Of a stretch of 64,000 nucleotides of DNA, positions 51,424 through 61,640 are shown one piece after another. Source of the DNA: Cydia pomonella (taxonomy: Eukaryota > Arthropoda > Insecta > Lepidoptera > Tortricidae); NCBI RefSeq assembly GCF_033807575.1, contig NC_084728.1:4911451-4975450 (forward strand), in the 5' to 3' direction. The translations under genes and the position numbers were made by a program. The notes beneath the pieces are model-generated. The model was not told the origin of the DNA, did not search any database, and was given only the letters and a program-made list of their open reading frames with translations. The number at the start of each line of letters is the position of its first letter. The first letter of the stretch is position 1.

Positions 51424-51528
51424 GTATGCGCATTTAACTCCTCTGGAGTTGCAGGCGTACATATGCTACGGGGACTGCTTACCATCTGGCGGGCCGTATG
51501 CTTGTTTGCCACCAACGTAGTAATAAAA
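51424..51528 (+). repeat. LINE L1 3' module
   Basis: CTCCTCTGGAGTTGCAGGCG, TACATATGCTACGGGGACTG, GGCGGGCCGTATGCTTG and a GTAATAAAAAAA tail. Confidence 0.7.
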
Positions 51529-51814
51529 AAAGTACGTACTTTGTGCACTGTTTTGTTTTATTTTTCTATCCATTATTTTTTATTTTATTTCTAAAAAATA
51601 GGATGCCAAAAAACTGCTCCTACAATTCAATTTTCAGCGGCAAGCTGCGAAATTAAGTCCAGATTTTAAATTAGATATGCAAAGATTAACATACCGCATA
51701 CTCCATCAAAATGGCGTGGCATTTGTGTCGCTCGGCGAGCGCGGGCGAATTGTTCGCTCAGCTGAACCCACAGTTTTTTTTGACCGAAGCCTTAGCGATT
51801 TCCGTTTTATTTTA

Positions 51815-51925
51815 TTTATTTATTTATTTAATCTTTATTGCACAAAAGAAACCCTTATAGTACAAAAGGCGGACTTAATGCCATGAGTCATTCTCTACCA
51901 GTCAACCTTTAGGCAAACTCGTCTC
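51815..51925 (-). repeat. LINE 3'-end tail
   Basis: Minus strand: TTGACTGGTAGAGAATGAC, GCATTAAGTCCGCCTTTTGT and AATAAAGATTAAATAAATAA. Confidence 0.6.
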
Positions 51926-52319
51926 GTCGTATTGACTCGGACAATCTGTTTTCGTATGTCCGGATTTTTCTTCTACAGCTCGCGATTCTAATTTTGTGAC
52001 CAGTGTATTTTTCATCGTGGAATAAAAAAATCTAACGGCCAAAATCGAAGAATGAAATACGATAACGATAAGTTCTGTTTTAGATAAGTTCTCATTTAGA
52101 TATCGTTTGTATGTCGTATACTTGACAGAAGCAGCTCGATTCGGGCAACCAATGTCACTCTGACGTTAGAAATATCGTAGCTAGATCTTATTGGGATCAC
52201 CGCGGATTCGAAATAAACGTCAATTTTGACATATCGTTTAATTATCGATCTTTTCAAGATCTTTCCAAGATCTTAAACGTGTCTTAATCATTTTTCGAAT
52301 CGGGCCGTAAACCTATATC

Positions 52320-52425
52320 GTACATAAGTTCTGAAAAATTTATTGGTACAAGCCAGAGTTTGAACCCGCGATCTCCGGATTGAAAGTCGCACGCCTTTAC
52401 CGCTTAGCTACCAGCAGCGATATTG
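52320..52425 (-). mobile_element. SINE S2 tRNA-like head
   Basis: Minus strand: GGTAGCTAAGCGGTAAAGGC (A box), GACTTTCAATCCGGAGATCG, GGGTTCAAACTCTGGCTTGT (B box). Body mostly lost. Confidence 0.7.
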
Positions 52426-52482
52426 TTACATTCCAAAGGTTAACTGCTGTTGTTTTCAAAGGTTAACTGGAAGAGATCCCTT

Positions 52483-52587
52483 AAGGGGCCCATTGATTAC
52501 CAGTTCGCCGGACGATATCGGCCTGTCAGCATTCGCAAAAGCTGACAGGCCGATCGTCCGGCGAACTGGTAATTAGTGGGCCCTTTT
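52483..52587. mobile_element. palindromic MITE F4, second copy
   Basis: AAGGGGCCCATTGATTACCA, GTTCGCCGGACGATATCGG and GCCTGTCAGC mirror GCTGACAGGC, CGATCGTCCGGCGAAC, TGGTAATTAGTGGGCCCTTT. Inserted in the repeat known from 24471-24512. Confidence 0.85.
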
Positions 52588-52663
52588 AAAGCGAAGTTCG
52601 CCTTAGTACTAATGACGAGTATTTTTTCCTGTTTTGTTTTCATTTTATAACAATAAAGTGTTT

Positions 52664-52890
52664 TGCAGTACATATGGTGCTACTTTACCGCACTTGTGTG
52701 TAAATTAGCATATTACGTTACTGTGTCGAACATTTAACGGGCCATATGTACTGTAAAACGTTGTACGATACATGTGCGAATAGGTAATTCGCAACTTGTG
52801 TCGATTTAAAACACTCCCTTTGATCGTGTTTCAATTTATCGCCACTCGTTTCGAATTTCCTATTTTTCGCAATTGTATCGTAATCTACTA
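52664..52890. repeat. R2 foldback repeat
   Basis: GCAGTACATATGGTGCTACT through CGATACATGTGCGAATAGG to TTCCTATTTTTCGCAATTGT; retains the AAAACACTCCC hairpin tip missing from 17355-17557. Confidence 0.75.
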
Positions 52891-53225
52891 TTACTACATT
52901 CCTAACAATGTAATCGTAAATCGAAACTGCTGCAAACCTACGCGCTGCATCTTTAAACTGCCATTAACCCAAAAACAACCATATGGCCCCTATATATAAA
53001 ACCGACACACAACTTATTAAAATAAACCGAGAACAAACGAAGCAGTAAAAAAATGATTAACACTGTACGAAACAATCTGTCAAAATGACATTTTTCATAC
53101 GTGCTTTTGTCTACATGTTTCATAAACCCTCTGTGATGCATTGAAAAACCGCACATTATGGACAGCATAACCATAAACTTTATCTTATCAGTGAAAATGA
53201 AGCAAAGCAAATTTATGTAAGTAAT
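52891..53225. other. left flank of the DNA transposon
   Basis: Unassigned. Ends in CAAATTTATGTAAGTA, repeated just beyond the right end of the transposon. Confidence 0.4.
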
Positions 53226-53616
53226 GGGGAATGGATGAAAATATTAAATGTGCCTGATTATTTTTCTGGTCATAGGAATAACCATTTCTAGTTACAGAAA
53301 AAAGTTACAGATTTTTTGGTTGCGTCATACATTTTATAAAAATAAAAACATTTTGCTTCACCGCACGTCCGGCCCATTACGGCTGTTAAGAGAACTTTCT
53401 AAGTCTTAAAAAGTTATCGCTATTTGAATCTGTGGAGCGCATGACATTGACAGTTGATTGACAGCTTGTCATTGTTCTCGCGGAATTCATAACCTTTTGT
53501 GCTCTCATCTGGTGAACTGGTTTCTTTGTATTTATGTGATTATTACGACTCGCTTCCCCACCCGGACCTCTGATTTTGCCTGCTCCAACGACGACCTTCG
53601 CTTTTGAACCCCGGAC
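53226..53616 (+). repeat. transposon left terminal inverted repeat
   Basis: About 391 bp, complementary to 57090-57480. Includes GGCCCATTACGGCTGTTAAG and GACTCGCTTCCCCACCCGGA. Few mismatches, e.g. CATAGG against CGTAGG near the outer end. Confidence 0.88.
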
Positions 53617-53666
53617 CTGATTTTGATAGCAATTTCGACGACCCCTGGCATTTGAATTCTGCAAAC

Positions 53667-54250
53667 ATGGATACCGCTGCTTTTGTTAGAGCAAACTCAT
53701 CTAATTTGCCAATAGTAGACCCATATATGCTTATGGAGTTTATGAAGAATAGCGACAAACATAATGCCGGTGAAATAAGAGATGCCAAAACTTTGTCGTA
53801 AGTATCAACCTAACCCCTATCTCATTACCGCGCTTTATCTTGATATTGACCTGGCAAGCGAAAAATTAACACGCGGGACCTGGGTCATTTTTCATAAAAT
53901 GTTTCAAATTAAAACAATATAAATTTTGGACATTTTTCATTTTGTAGCAAAGTAATCACATATTTAAATTTGCTTTAAAGTGTCTGTGGTTCCTTTAAAT
54001 TGGTAACATTAATCCTATTTTGTTATAAAAGGAGAAAGTACTTAATTGTTTGTTTGTTTAAGGTCTTCAAGAGAATCATATGTTGAGACTGCTATTGGAT
54101 ATGTTGAAACAAAGCGGACTGGGAATCTTTGTGATGTGAGAGCTAAAGTTGTTCCTGAACAAAGAATAACAAGCAAATACTATGTTGTGATGTTCCATTT
54201 AGAACGAGGCTACACCTATATGCAGTGCCAAGGAGTCGAGCCAATCTGAA
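53667..54250 (+). pseudogene. transposon partner gene, YqaJ/SWIM-like, truncated
   Basis: Exon A (53667-53797) encodes MDTAAFVRANSSNLPIVDPY, then MLMEFMKNSDKHNAGEIRDA and KTLS, ending at GTAAGT. Exon B starts at 54063 after TTTAAG and gives SSSRESYVETAIGYVETKRT, then GNLCDVRAKVVPEQRITSKY and YVVM. The S-R-E-x-Y-V-E-x-A-x-G-Y-V block followed by K-R-x-G-x-L-C-x-V-x-A-K is the N-terminal part I associate with the YqaJ-type recombinase of ISL2EU elements. The frame stops near 54250, where LINE sequence begins, so the nuclease domain is missing and the protein is probably non-functional. Confidence 0.6.
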
Positions 54251-54480
54251 ATACGCAGGCAGCCGACTTCACTTGGGATGCGATCCGGAGGGAGAAGCTA
54301 GTACTGGGGTGCCCCTGGCCATAGATGAGAACAGTATTCCATGTGGGGGCGCTTATAAAGCTGTGGGCCGGTGTGAAATACTGTCTCATTTATAAATCTA
54401 TCTAGCACCCCAAAGCTTTTTGGAGGCTAATTTGGCCTTACCCTCTACATATATGGCCTAGGAACTGGACTTACCTGCCT
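54245..54480 (-). pseudogene. LINE RT fragment inside the transposon
   Basis: Minus strand, with indels: AKLASKKLWGAR, ETVFHTGPQLYK, RPHMEYCSHLWPGAPQ, DRIPSEVG. This is the L2-type LINE segment (S-A-K-L-A-S-K-K-L-G, Y-K-A-Q-V-R-P-H-M-E-Y-C-S-H-L-W) also seen at 47755. It replaces the 3' part of the partner gene. Confidence 0.75.
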
Positions 54481-54531
54481 ACTACTCGAGGTTACCTATG
54501 GTATATGATAAAATAAAACAACATAATATCA

Positions 54532-57037
54532 TCAAACGTCTTTTATTATTGGATTCTGAAGATTACTTAATCCGCAAGCTATAATGACCAGGTCGTCCAA
54601 ATATTTTAAATGTTTGTTATTAACCACAGAGTGGGGTTTTAACATATGGAATTCCCGTAATCTCCTAATTACACGCTCAACGTGCACCCTCAAACTGGCA
54701 ATCACCTTAGTTTTAATTACGTCTTTTTTTGTCATTTTTTGATTGGCGAAGACACTAGGAGGTCTTAAGAGTTTTCCATTTTTTGTGATTAAGAGTGATT
54801 CAATCTCCTTAAAACCACGATCGGCCATGATTACTGCATTTAGGGGAAGTACATCAACAAAGCAACTGTTCTTCGTGATGGCTTTATCAGATGTACGTCC
54901 CCCATAACCCTGTGAGATGAATGAAATGTATCCAGCGGGTGTGCAGCCAATCAAATATTTCATCGTGTTGCATGATTTGTACTGCGACCAAGTCTGCGCC
55001 TGCTTCTCTGGATCGCTGGGTTTTTCTATTTGAATCTCGAAACAGTCTATAATACACTGTACATTCGAATATCTGATTTTAAATGCTAATGGTAAAAAAA
55101 TTTTTATTTCTGATAGTGGTGGTAAATATATACAATTTTGAAAGTATGTGGACAAAACTATTTCAAACACTAAATGTATGGTTGACCTGGCCATTTGAAA
55201 TTCTTCACTCATCCTAGCAAAAGAGTCATTGTTTTTTAATTTAAATAGACATATGATAATATGAAATGCCAAACAAGAGCACTCCTGGGCAATGAAATTA
55301 ATAATCCACCAAAAGCTTTTTGGCAGACCTAAAAACATTTTGGGTTTGTTAGTAATAATTTTTAGTAGGTGCTCCCTGCCACGTTTTTCAATATCCTCTT
55401 GTTGAGCACTCGAAGACGAGTCGAAGTTGGATGTCCCAAACAAGGATGGTGATTGATTGGGACTCTTCTCAGTGTTCGGTAGTTGCATCATTCGTGATGG
55501 CATCACACTTTCTTTTATTTTTCGCCCACGGAATTGAGTAGCTATGGTTTGAGTCTTCGGCTGGGCCAAAACAAACTTGTTTGAAACACCTATTCTTTTA
55601 TCACACTGTATAGCTGCATCTATCTGAAACAAAAATGCAAAGAATAAATAAACAAAATATAATGCAACTTGTGACCCTACAATTTAACAATCACAGAAAC
55701 AGGTAAAAGTTTATTTTTAGGTAAGGAAAGTGTGCATTTATTAAATTCAAATTATTAAAGCCACACAAGTTGTAGTAGGTGCATTTGTATATAAATATTT
55801 GACATTATATCCATTCCTGTGTTCTATAAATACATCTTCATGCACAAAGACCACTAGTAATTTTTACCTATACTTTTTCAGTAGGCCTAGCACATGACTG
55901 GCGCTACAGTATCTCGCAGCGAGATAGACTACCCGTCTTTTTCTATGTTAATTTAAGAGGGGCGGGTAGTCTATCTCGGCGCGAGATACTGTCGCGCCAA
56001 TCACGTGCTAGAGCAGGTCAAGTGCTTATTTAACAATACTACGTTACCATACATTAGAACTTGTAAATTAGTGATTTAAGAAAAATTTAAAAAAATAAAT
56101 AATTAGCACAGGTAGCAAAGTAAAGTTGGAATTTAAATTCAGTGTGTCAGATTAACTATACCCAATAATATTAATACATTTATGTGCGCAACACTATTGT
56201 GAATATTTACACTGTCAGAGACCTGCATGCCAGCATTGTCAGCAGCACTTGAAGTTGATGGCCGATTAAGATCTTCAATATTCTTATTGATTGCACTTAA
56301 TGGTTTTTTTGAAAAATTCTTAAGTATGGCATTTATTTTCAGTCTTGGCTTTGCACCAGAGATCCATTGTCCATAATTTTCCAAATCTTCTTCAAACTGT
56401 AAAAATATTAGAAAACATTAAACTAACAGTTGTCATAATCTTCCAAATGTTCCCCAGTATTTGCTGTAGCTCACTTATGGAGCCTGGGGTCTGCTGGGCA
56501 ATATAACATTAAGTATTGGCATAGGCACACATTTTTTTAACTGGAGGAAACTAGGCATTGTTTTGATCAGCCCAGTTTCCTCATAGTGTTTTTGTTCACC
56601 ATGTACTGACAAATACCACATGTTATTTTAATACAAAGTGAAAATTCATTGATATGACAAAGGGTTTAAACATGACATAGCAGCATCCACATTAATGTAA
56701 TGTATTAATAAAATTGTTTTTTACCAGCTTACCATAAATTATTCCATCCATTATTCCACAATTTAAAAAAATGCCATATCATCAAAACTAACATGGGGGG
56801 TAATTCATTTTTTTACAGAATGGTAAACAAAACAAGGTAACTAACATTTAAGTGGTCCGCACAGCAAAACAGTGCTCGGTTTGGACAGTTCCTGCCAACC
56901 AATTGACACCAACGTTGTTTCAGCTCTTTTCTTACAGTAAAAAACTTCAAATCCGGGTTTTTCAGATCAGTCTTGGAGCACGTTGGTATAAAGCATGTTT
57001 TAGGATCTTTATATAGTTTATAAGTGTTTGTATTCAT
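54532..57037 (-). CDS. THAP-DDE transposase, three exons, apparently intact
   Basis: Exons (minus strand): 57037-56846, 56396-56211 and 55623-54532, all phase 0, with GTTAGT and GTAAAT donors and TTACAG and TTTCAG acceptors. Joined length is 489 residues. Residues 15-62 form a THAP zinc finger: C15, C20, W43, C59 and H62, continuing as CCADHLNFEEDLENYGQW across the first junction. The third exon holds the DDE_Tnp_4 nuclease: Asp319 in CIIDCFEI, Asp394 in VIMADRGF and Glu442 in VHVERVIRRLREF. An ATG 12 bases upstream (57049) is an alternative start. No stops or frameshifts are seen. Convergent with the truncated partner gene, whose frame ends near 54250. The three acidic residues and all four zinc ligands being intact suggests possible activity. 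Confidence 0.85.
55885..56013. mobile_element. palindromic MITE in a transposase intron
   Basis: CCTAGCACATGACTGGCGC, CAGTATCTCGC and GATAGACTACCCG mirror CGGGTAGTCTATC, GCGAGATACTG and GCGCCAATCACGTGCTAG. Lies between transposase exons 2 and 3 without touching coding sequence. Confidence 0.85.
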
Positions 57038-57089
57038 GGTGATGAACACGGTACCAAACTAATAGTCCAGTTTCAGTTGCAGTGCAGTC

Positions 57090-57480
57090 GTCCGGGGTTC
57101 AAAAGTGTAGGTCGTCGTTGGAGCAGGCAAAATCAGAGGTCCGGGTGGGGAAGCGAGTCGTAATAATCACATAAATACAAAGAAACCAGTTCACCAAATG
57201 AGAGCACAAAAGGTTATGAATTCCGCGAGAACAATGACAAGCTGTCAATCAACTGTCAATGTCATGCGCTCCACAGATTCAAATAGCGATAACTTTTTAA
57301 GACTTAGAAAGTTCTCTTAACAGCCGTAATGGGCCGGACGTGCGGTGAAGCAAAATGTTTTTATTTTTATAAAATGTATGACGCAACCAAAAAATCTGTA
57401 ACTTTTTTCTGTAACTAGAAATGGTTATTCCTACGACCAGAAAAATAATCAGGCACATTTAATATTTTCATCCATTCCCC
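57090..57480 (-). repeat. transposon right terminal inverted repeat
   Basis: Complementary to 53226-53616; ends CATCCATTCCCC then AT. The transposase start codon lies 53 bases inside its inner edge, so the repeat probably contains the promoter. Confidence 0.88.
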
Positions 57481-57641
57481 ATTATGAAGTTCAAATTTAT
57501 GTAAGTATTTCGAACATCTCTGTAATAGTACATTGTGCAACGAGGGGGGTAAGTGAAGTTTTGGACAGCTGCAGACCCGACAGCTGCAGGCTGGAGGGAA
57601 TTAAAGACCCAAGTTTGCAATATTCTTACACACAATGTTTT

Positions 57642-58040
57642 TCATCACACTTGCGAAGAAAAAACTAAATTTTAAGCGAAATAATTCTTAAATACGGTGA
57701 CATATCAAACATTTGTCCGCCATTTTGTAATGTCTTGACAGGTTGAAACGATTGAAAATTATGTAAAAATATTTTAAACTGCTGTTAAATTAATCAAATT
57801 AAATAATTTTAATCATAAACCAAAATATTAAATGATAAACGTCAGTAATTTAAAAGTAAAACTCATGTATGCTACTTGGTTTAAGTGAATAAGTGACATA
57901 ATTAAAAAAAAAAAGCTATAACTTCCTAGGGAGTTATAGCTTTTTTTCACAATCCATAACTCCCGCGGGAACAAAATAGGCCTTTGTCCTTCAGTACACC
58001 TGCATGAAATAAGATCTTTTTCGAGCAAGTGTGATGAAAA
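57642..58040 (-). mobile_element. MITE M2, inverted copy
   Basis: CAATGTTTTTCATCACACTT at the left and TCGAGCAAGTGTGATGAAAA at the right; interior with TTCCTAGGGAGTTATAGCTT and CCGCCATTTTGTAATG matches 19348-19786 inverted. Confidence 0.75.
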
Positions 58041-58141
58041 GGTATTTTTCTACTCGTCGACTGTGATGGTTGAATTAAGATTTTGTATACCAAACTATAA
58101 TTGCATAATTTTCATGTATGCGCTCTCAGCTCAACTATAAA

Positions 58142-58525
58142 ATGGTTCAAAAGTTAGAGGGGGGGGGGACACATTTTTTTTTCTTTCGGAGCGATTATCT
58201 CCGAATATATTCAATTTATCAAAAATTTTTTCTTGAAAACCCCTATTACTTTTGAAAGACCTTTCCAAGGATACCCCACACTCTAGGGTTGAAGCGAAAA
58301 AAAAATTTCATCCCCACTTTACGTGTAGGGGAGGTACCCTAAAAAAAATTAAATTTTTAGATTTTATTGTACGACTTTGTCGGCTTTATTGATTTATATA
58401 TCCATGCCAAATTTCAGCTTTCTAGCACTAACGACCACGGAGCAAAGCCTCGGACAGACAGACAGACAGACAGACGGACATGGCGAAACTATAAGGGTTC
58501 CTAGTTGACTACGGAACCCTAAAAA
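58142..58525 (+). repeat. repeat R3, 5'-truncated
   Basis: Starts at ATGGTTCAAAAGTTAGAGGG and runs through GTGTAGGGGAGGTACCCTAA and a CAGA array to CTACGGAACCCTAAAAAG; the first 300 bp of R3 are absent. Confidence 0.75.
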
Positions 58526-58965
58526 GTGACAAATAATACTGCATAAAGTAGGTTTTACAAAAAAAAGTAAAAAATAATTTAAGGTGACAGGTTTACTAAT
58601 AACATTTGATTTTTAGGTACAAATACATTAAACAAAGAAAAAAAAATGTTTATGAGAAATTTACATATACTCATTTTTTCCTTCTTTCAGAAGTGCGTGG
58701 TTAAAATCTTTCGGGTATCTCGTGTTATATCATGTATTTGTCACTAAACACAAGTAGCAATTCTCCCGCATTCACCTTACCGGTGGGTAATGACCCTACT
58801 ACAGTGGAACCATTTATAATCTGCAGGTTTTAACCTCATTAGAACTCATTAACCTCATTAAACGAATTGTAATAATTGTAATTGTTTTATCCAGATAATC
58901 ACTAAAACTGCGAGAATATAGCAAGATTCAGTTCAATCAGACACCAAAAATTGATTTAAATATTT
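58526..58965. other. intergenic, no feature seen
   Basis: AT-rich. Confidence 0.35.
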
Positions 58966-59095
58966 TTTTTATACTACGTCGGTGGTAAACAAGCATACGG
59001 CCCGCCTGATGGTAAGCAGTATCCGTAGCCTATGTACGCCTACAACTCCAGAGGAGTTACATGCGCGTTGCCGACCCTAATCCCCTCCCACCCCT
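58966..59095 (-). repeat. LINE L1 3' module
   Basis: Minus strand: GGGTTAGG?-type spacer is variable, then GGCAACGCGCATGTAACTCC, TTACCATCAGGCGGGCCGTA and a GTATAAAAAA end. Confidence 0.7.
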
Positions 59096-59464
59096 CGTTG
59101 AAATAATTAAATACTACACATACAAATCAATAACAATAAATCAACAAAAAATGTACGAAGTTAAATTAATTAAAAACGTGTATAAATGATTTCTAATAAA
59201 CGTTGAAAACCGGCCTTCGTCTCCCGCCCAAATTAATGTCAATCGCTATCAATAAAAAAAAGTTTCAAATAACGCGCGTTCCAATTCACGCGAGCCCAAT
59301 TTTTCGGCAAATTCCTTCGTCCACTTTTATAAGTACGAAGGATAATGAATCTGAGCGGGATCGATCTATTAACGATGCATAAGTGAGAGAAGGACAGGGA
59401 TGTTGTGTACTTTCTTTTATAGATTTGCTGAAAGCGTTACGATAGGGCTCTGTATTTCAGTGCC

Positions 59465-59830
59465 GGTTGGTCAGTCGTCGAGAGAGGATGTTGAGTTTTC
59501 CCGTTGGTTGAAAATTTCCGCAATCTCCTCATGCGATTACCCTTTAAAATAATATTCCAATGCCCTTTTAAAGGCACAATAGTCTTTTAATTAAGTACAT
59601 TTTTAAAGTTAAGAGTTTTTTGTGTAAATATGTGTGTTAGTGACTACCTAATAATAAAACATTAAATCTGCCGAACGCTTGATTTGTAGTACGATTCGTG
59701 CGTGTTTGCGTTTTCTCAGCGGCATCGTTACGTTTCCTTTGCTTTGGTGTGAGAGAAATTAAGAAAAAAAAGTGAAATGTGAGTGACAGTTTCGTGAATT
59801 TGAATTTGGAAGTTCTCGGGATCGGTACGT
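59465..59830 (+). promoter_or_regulatory. possible promoter and non-coding first exon
   Basis: An initiator-like GGTCAGTCGTCG at 59469-59480 follows ordinary AT-rich DNA. The next 350 bases are free of the window's repeats, and GGGATCGGTACGTA near 59820 would make a splice donor. No open frame is associated. This could be the 5' end of a gene beyond the window. Weak evidence. Confidence 0.25.
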
Positions 59831-60204
59831 ATAGTTTTTACTGTTTGTTTTTTATTCAGATAAATAGTGCTGTGCTCATTCAAATGTGTATTTTTAGTTT
59901 GTTTAACGTTAACGTTGTTTTCATTGTTTAGTGAAGATAACGTGTGCTCACATCTGTTTCAGCGCGAGGTGTTATTTGTTTTGGTTATGAAATTAGAATA
60001 GTTACACTTACTTATTTTATTCATTCTTTTATTCCTTTGTTATTTAGGCCGGCTTGATATTTTAAAATTAATATACCTAGCGAAAAATGTATATACAAAT
60101 GCCTTCCCTAGACTTTTATCTGCTTACGTATCTGAACATGGCATAAATTAGTGCCCATAGCCATAGCCCATACCACGATTTATTGATTTATTAAATCATA
60201 TCTA
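59831..60204. other. no feature seen
   Basis: AT-rich. Confidence 0.35.
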
Positions 60205-60328
60205 CTTAAGACCGTGCGGCAACGCGTATGTAACTCCTCTGGAGTTGCAGGCATCTATAGGCTGCGGTAACCGCTTACCATCAGGCGGGCCGTATGCTTG
60301 TTTGCCACCGACGTGGTATTAAAAAAAT
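60205..60328 (+). repeat. LINE L1 3' module
   Basis: GGCAACGCGTATGTAACTCC, GGCATCTATAGGCTGCGG, CCATCAGGCGGGCCGTATGC and GTGGTATTAAAAAAA. Confidence 0.75.
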
Positions 60329-60431
60329 GACAAATTTCTATGATTGTAATATTTTTATTTTGAAATTTAGCTTACTATTAGACGGGCTCTACGTTACAAT
60401 AAGTATACTTATAGCAAAAAAAATATACTTT

Positions 60432-60800
60432 ATATAATAGCGCATTACGATACAAGTGCGACAATTAGGAAATTCGCACATGTATCGTACAAAGTTTTAC
60501 AATACATATGGCCCTTTAAATTTGCGACAAAGTCACGTAATGAGCTAATTATCGCACAAGTGCGGTAAAGTGGCACCATATGCAGTGTAATAAGTTATTT
60601 ACGATACAAGTGCAGAAAATAGGAAATTCGCAACGAGTGGTGATAAATTAAAACACGACCGAGGGGTGTGTTTTAAATCGACACGAGTTGCGAATTACCT
60701 ATTCGCACGTGTATCGTACAACGTTTTACAGTACATATGGCTCTTTAAAGTTTGACATATGCACGGAATGTCCTCATTCCCGCACGCGTACTGTAAAAGT
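60432..60800. repeat. R2 foldback repeat, long copy
   Basis: Contains both arms more than once: TACGATACAAGTGCGACAAT, GAAATTCGCAACGAGTGGTG, AAAACACGACC with its inverse GTGTTTT, then GCGAATTACCTATTCGCACG and ACAGTACATATGG. Confidence 0.75.
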
Positions 60801-61283
60801 AATTACTTGTCATTTACAACGATAGCTTTGCATCTCATTAGAGTTATAGGCGGTCAAATGAATAACAGACAGACAGACAACAGACGTTAAAAGTCACGTG
60901 ACTACTTCCATCTTCGAGCAACACCGACTTCCGACACATCGTAAGGGAGGAGCCTAAGCATCGTAAGATATCTTACCGAACAAATCATTCTGCCATTTTT
61001 GCGGGGGAAACGTGCACACAGTCACACTTCTCACTCACTACATACAAAATCCTATCTGTAATGACGACACTATTACATAGAAAATGACACACGTCAAAGA
61101 CAAATCTTGCACACCTCGATCTCTTTTTGTGTACGGACGAGTCACAACATGCACCGCCATAGGCACATTTGTGCCAATACTTTGGCAGAGGGGAAATAGT
61201 ATGAATGCCGTCTCCCTTCCCTGTGTTGCTCGAAGACTTCTATACATTATTAAATTTTCCATTGGTGTTTTCCATTAACGAAC
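60801..61283. other. intergenic, no feature seen
   Basis: Open frames on both strands at 61038-61278 lack support. Confidence 0.35.
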
Positions 61284-61640
61284 GAAGCGCTGGTAGCCTA
61301 GCGGAAGCGCTGGTAGCCTAGCGGAAGCGCTGGTAGCCTAGCGGTAAGAGCGTGCGACTTGCAATCCGGAGGTCGCGGGTTCAAACCCCGGCTCGTACCA
61401 ATGAGTTTTTCGGAACTTATGTACGAAATATCATTTGATATTTACCAGTCGCTTTTCGGTGAAGGAAAACATCCCATCCCAACAAGGCCTAGTTTATCCT
61501 CTGGGTTGGAAGGTCTGATGGCAGTCGCTTTCGTAAAAACTAGTGCCTACGCCAAATCTTGGGATTAGTTGTCAAGCGGACCCCAGGCTCGCATGAGCCG
61601 TGGCAAATGCCGGGACAACGCGAGGAAGAAGAGAGTTTTC
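61284..61640 (+). mobile_element. SINE S2 with triplicated A box
   Basis: Three exact 20-bp copies of GAAGCGCTGGTAGCCTAGCG (61284-61343) precede GTAAGAGCG, GACTTGCAATCCGGAGGTC and the B box GGGTTCAAACCCC. The body begins TATGTACGAAATATCATTTG and TTTTCGGTGAAGGAAAACAT, then diverges from S2 (GGCCTAGTTTATCC, GCATGAGCCGTGGCAAATG). A tRNA-derived RNA polymerase III element; not a functional tRNA, because the acceptor and anticodon stems do not pair well. Confidence 0.8.

Larger units (their letters stand above)
53226..57480. mobile_element. two-gene THAP/DDE DNA transposon (ISL2EU-like)
   Basis: About 4255 bp. Termini GGGGAATGGATG and CATCCATTCCCC begin inverted repeats of about 391 bp (53226-53616, 57090-57480) with only a few differences. 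Both ends abut AT (53224-53225, 57481-57482), a 2-bp target duplication. It carries a minus-strand THAP plus DDE_Tnp_4 transposase and a convergent plus-strand gene. A THAP-DDE transposase paired with a YqaJ/SWIM-type protein is what I know of ISL2EU elements; the assignment is from memory of that architecture. The near-identical repeats and open transposase imply a young, possibly active copy. Confidence 0.8.

Noticed and set aside
53667..54250. Plus-strand two-exon gene as a host gene
   Set aside because: It lies between the terminal inverted repeats of the transposon and its sequence matches a transposon partner protein.
61284..61343. Tandem 20-bp repeat as a CRISPR-like array
   Set aside because: The units are directly adjacent without spacers and lie in the tRNA-like head of a SINE in a eukaryotic genome.
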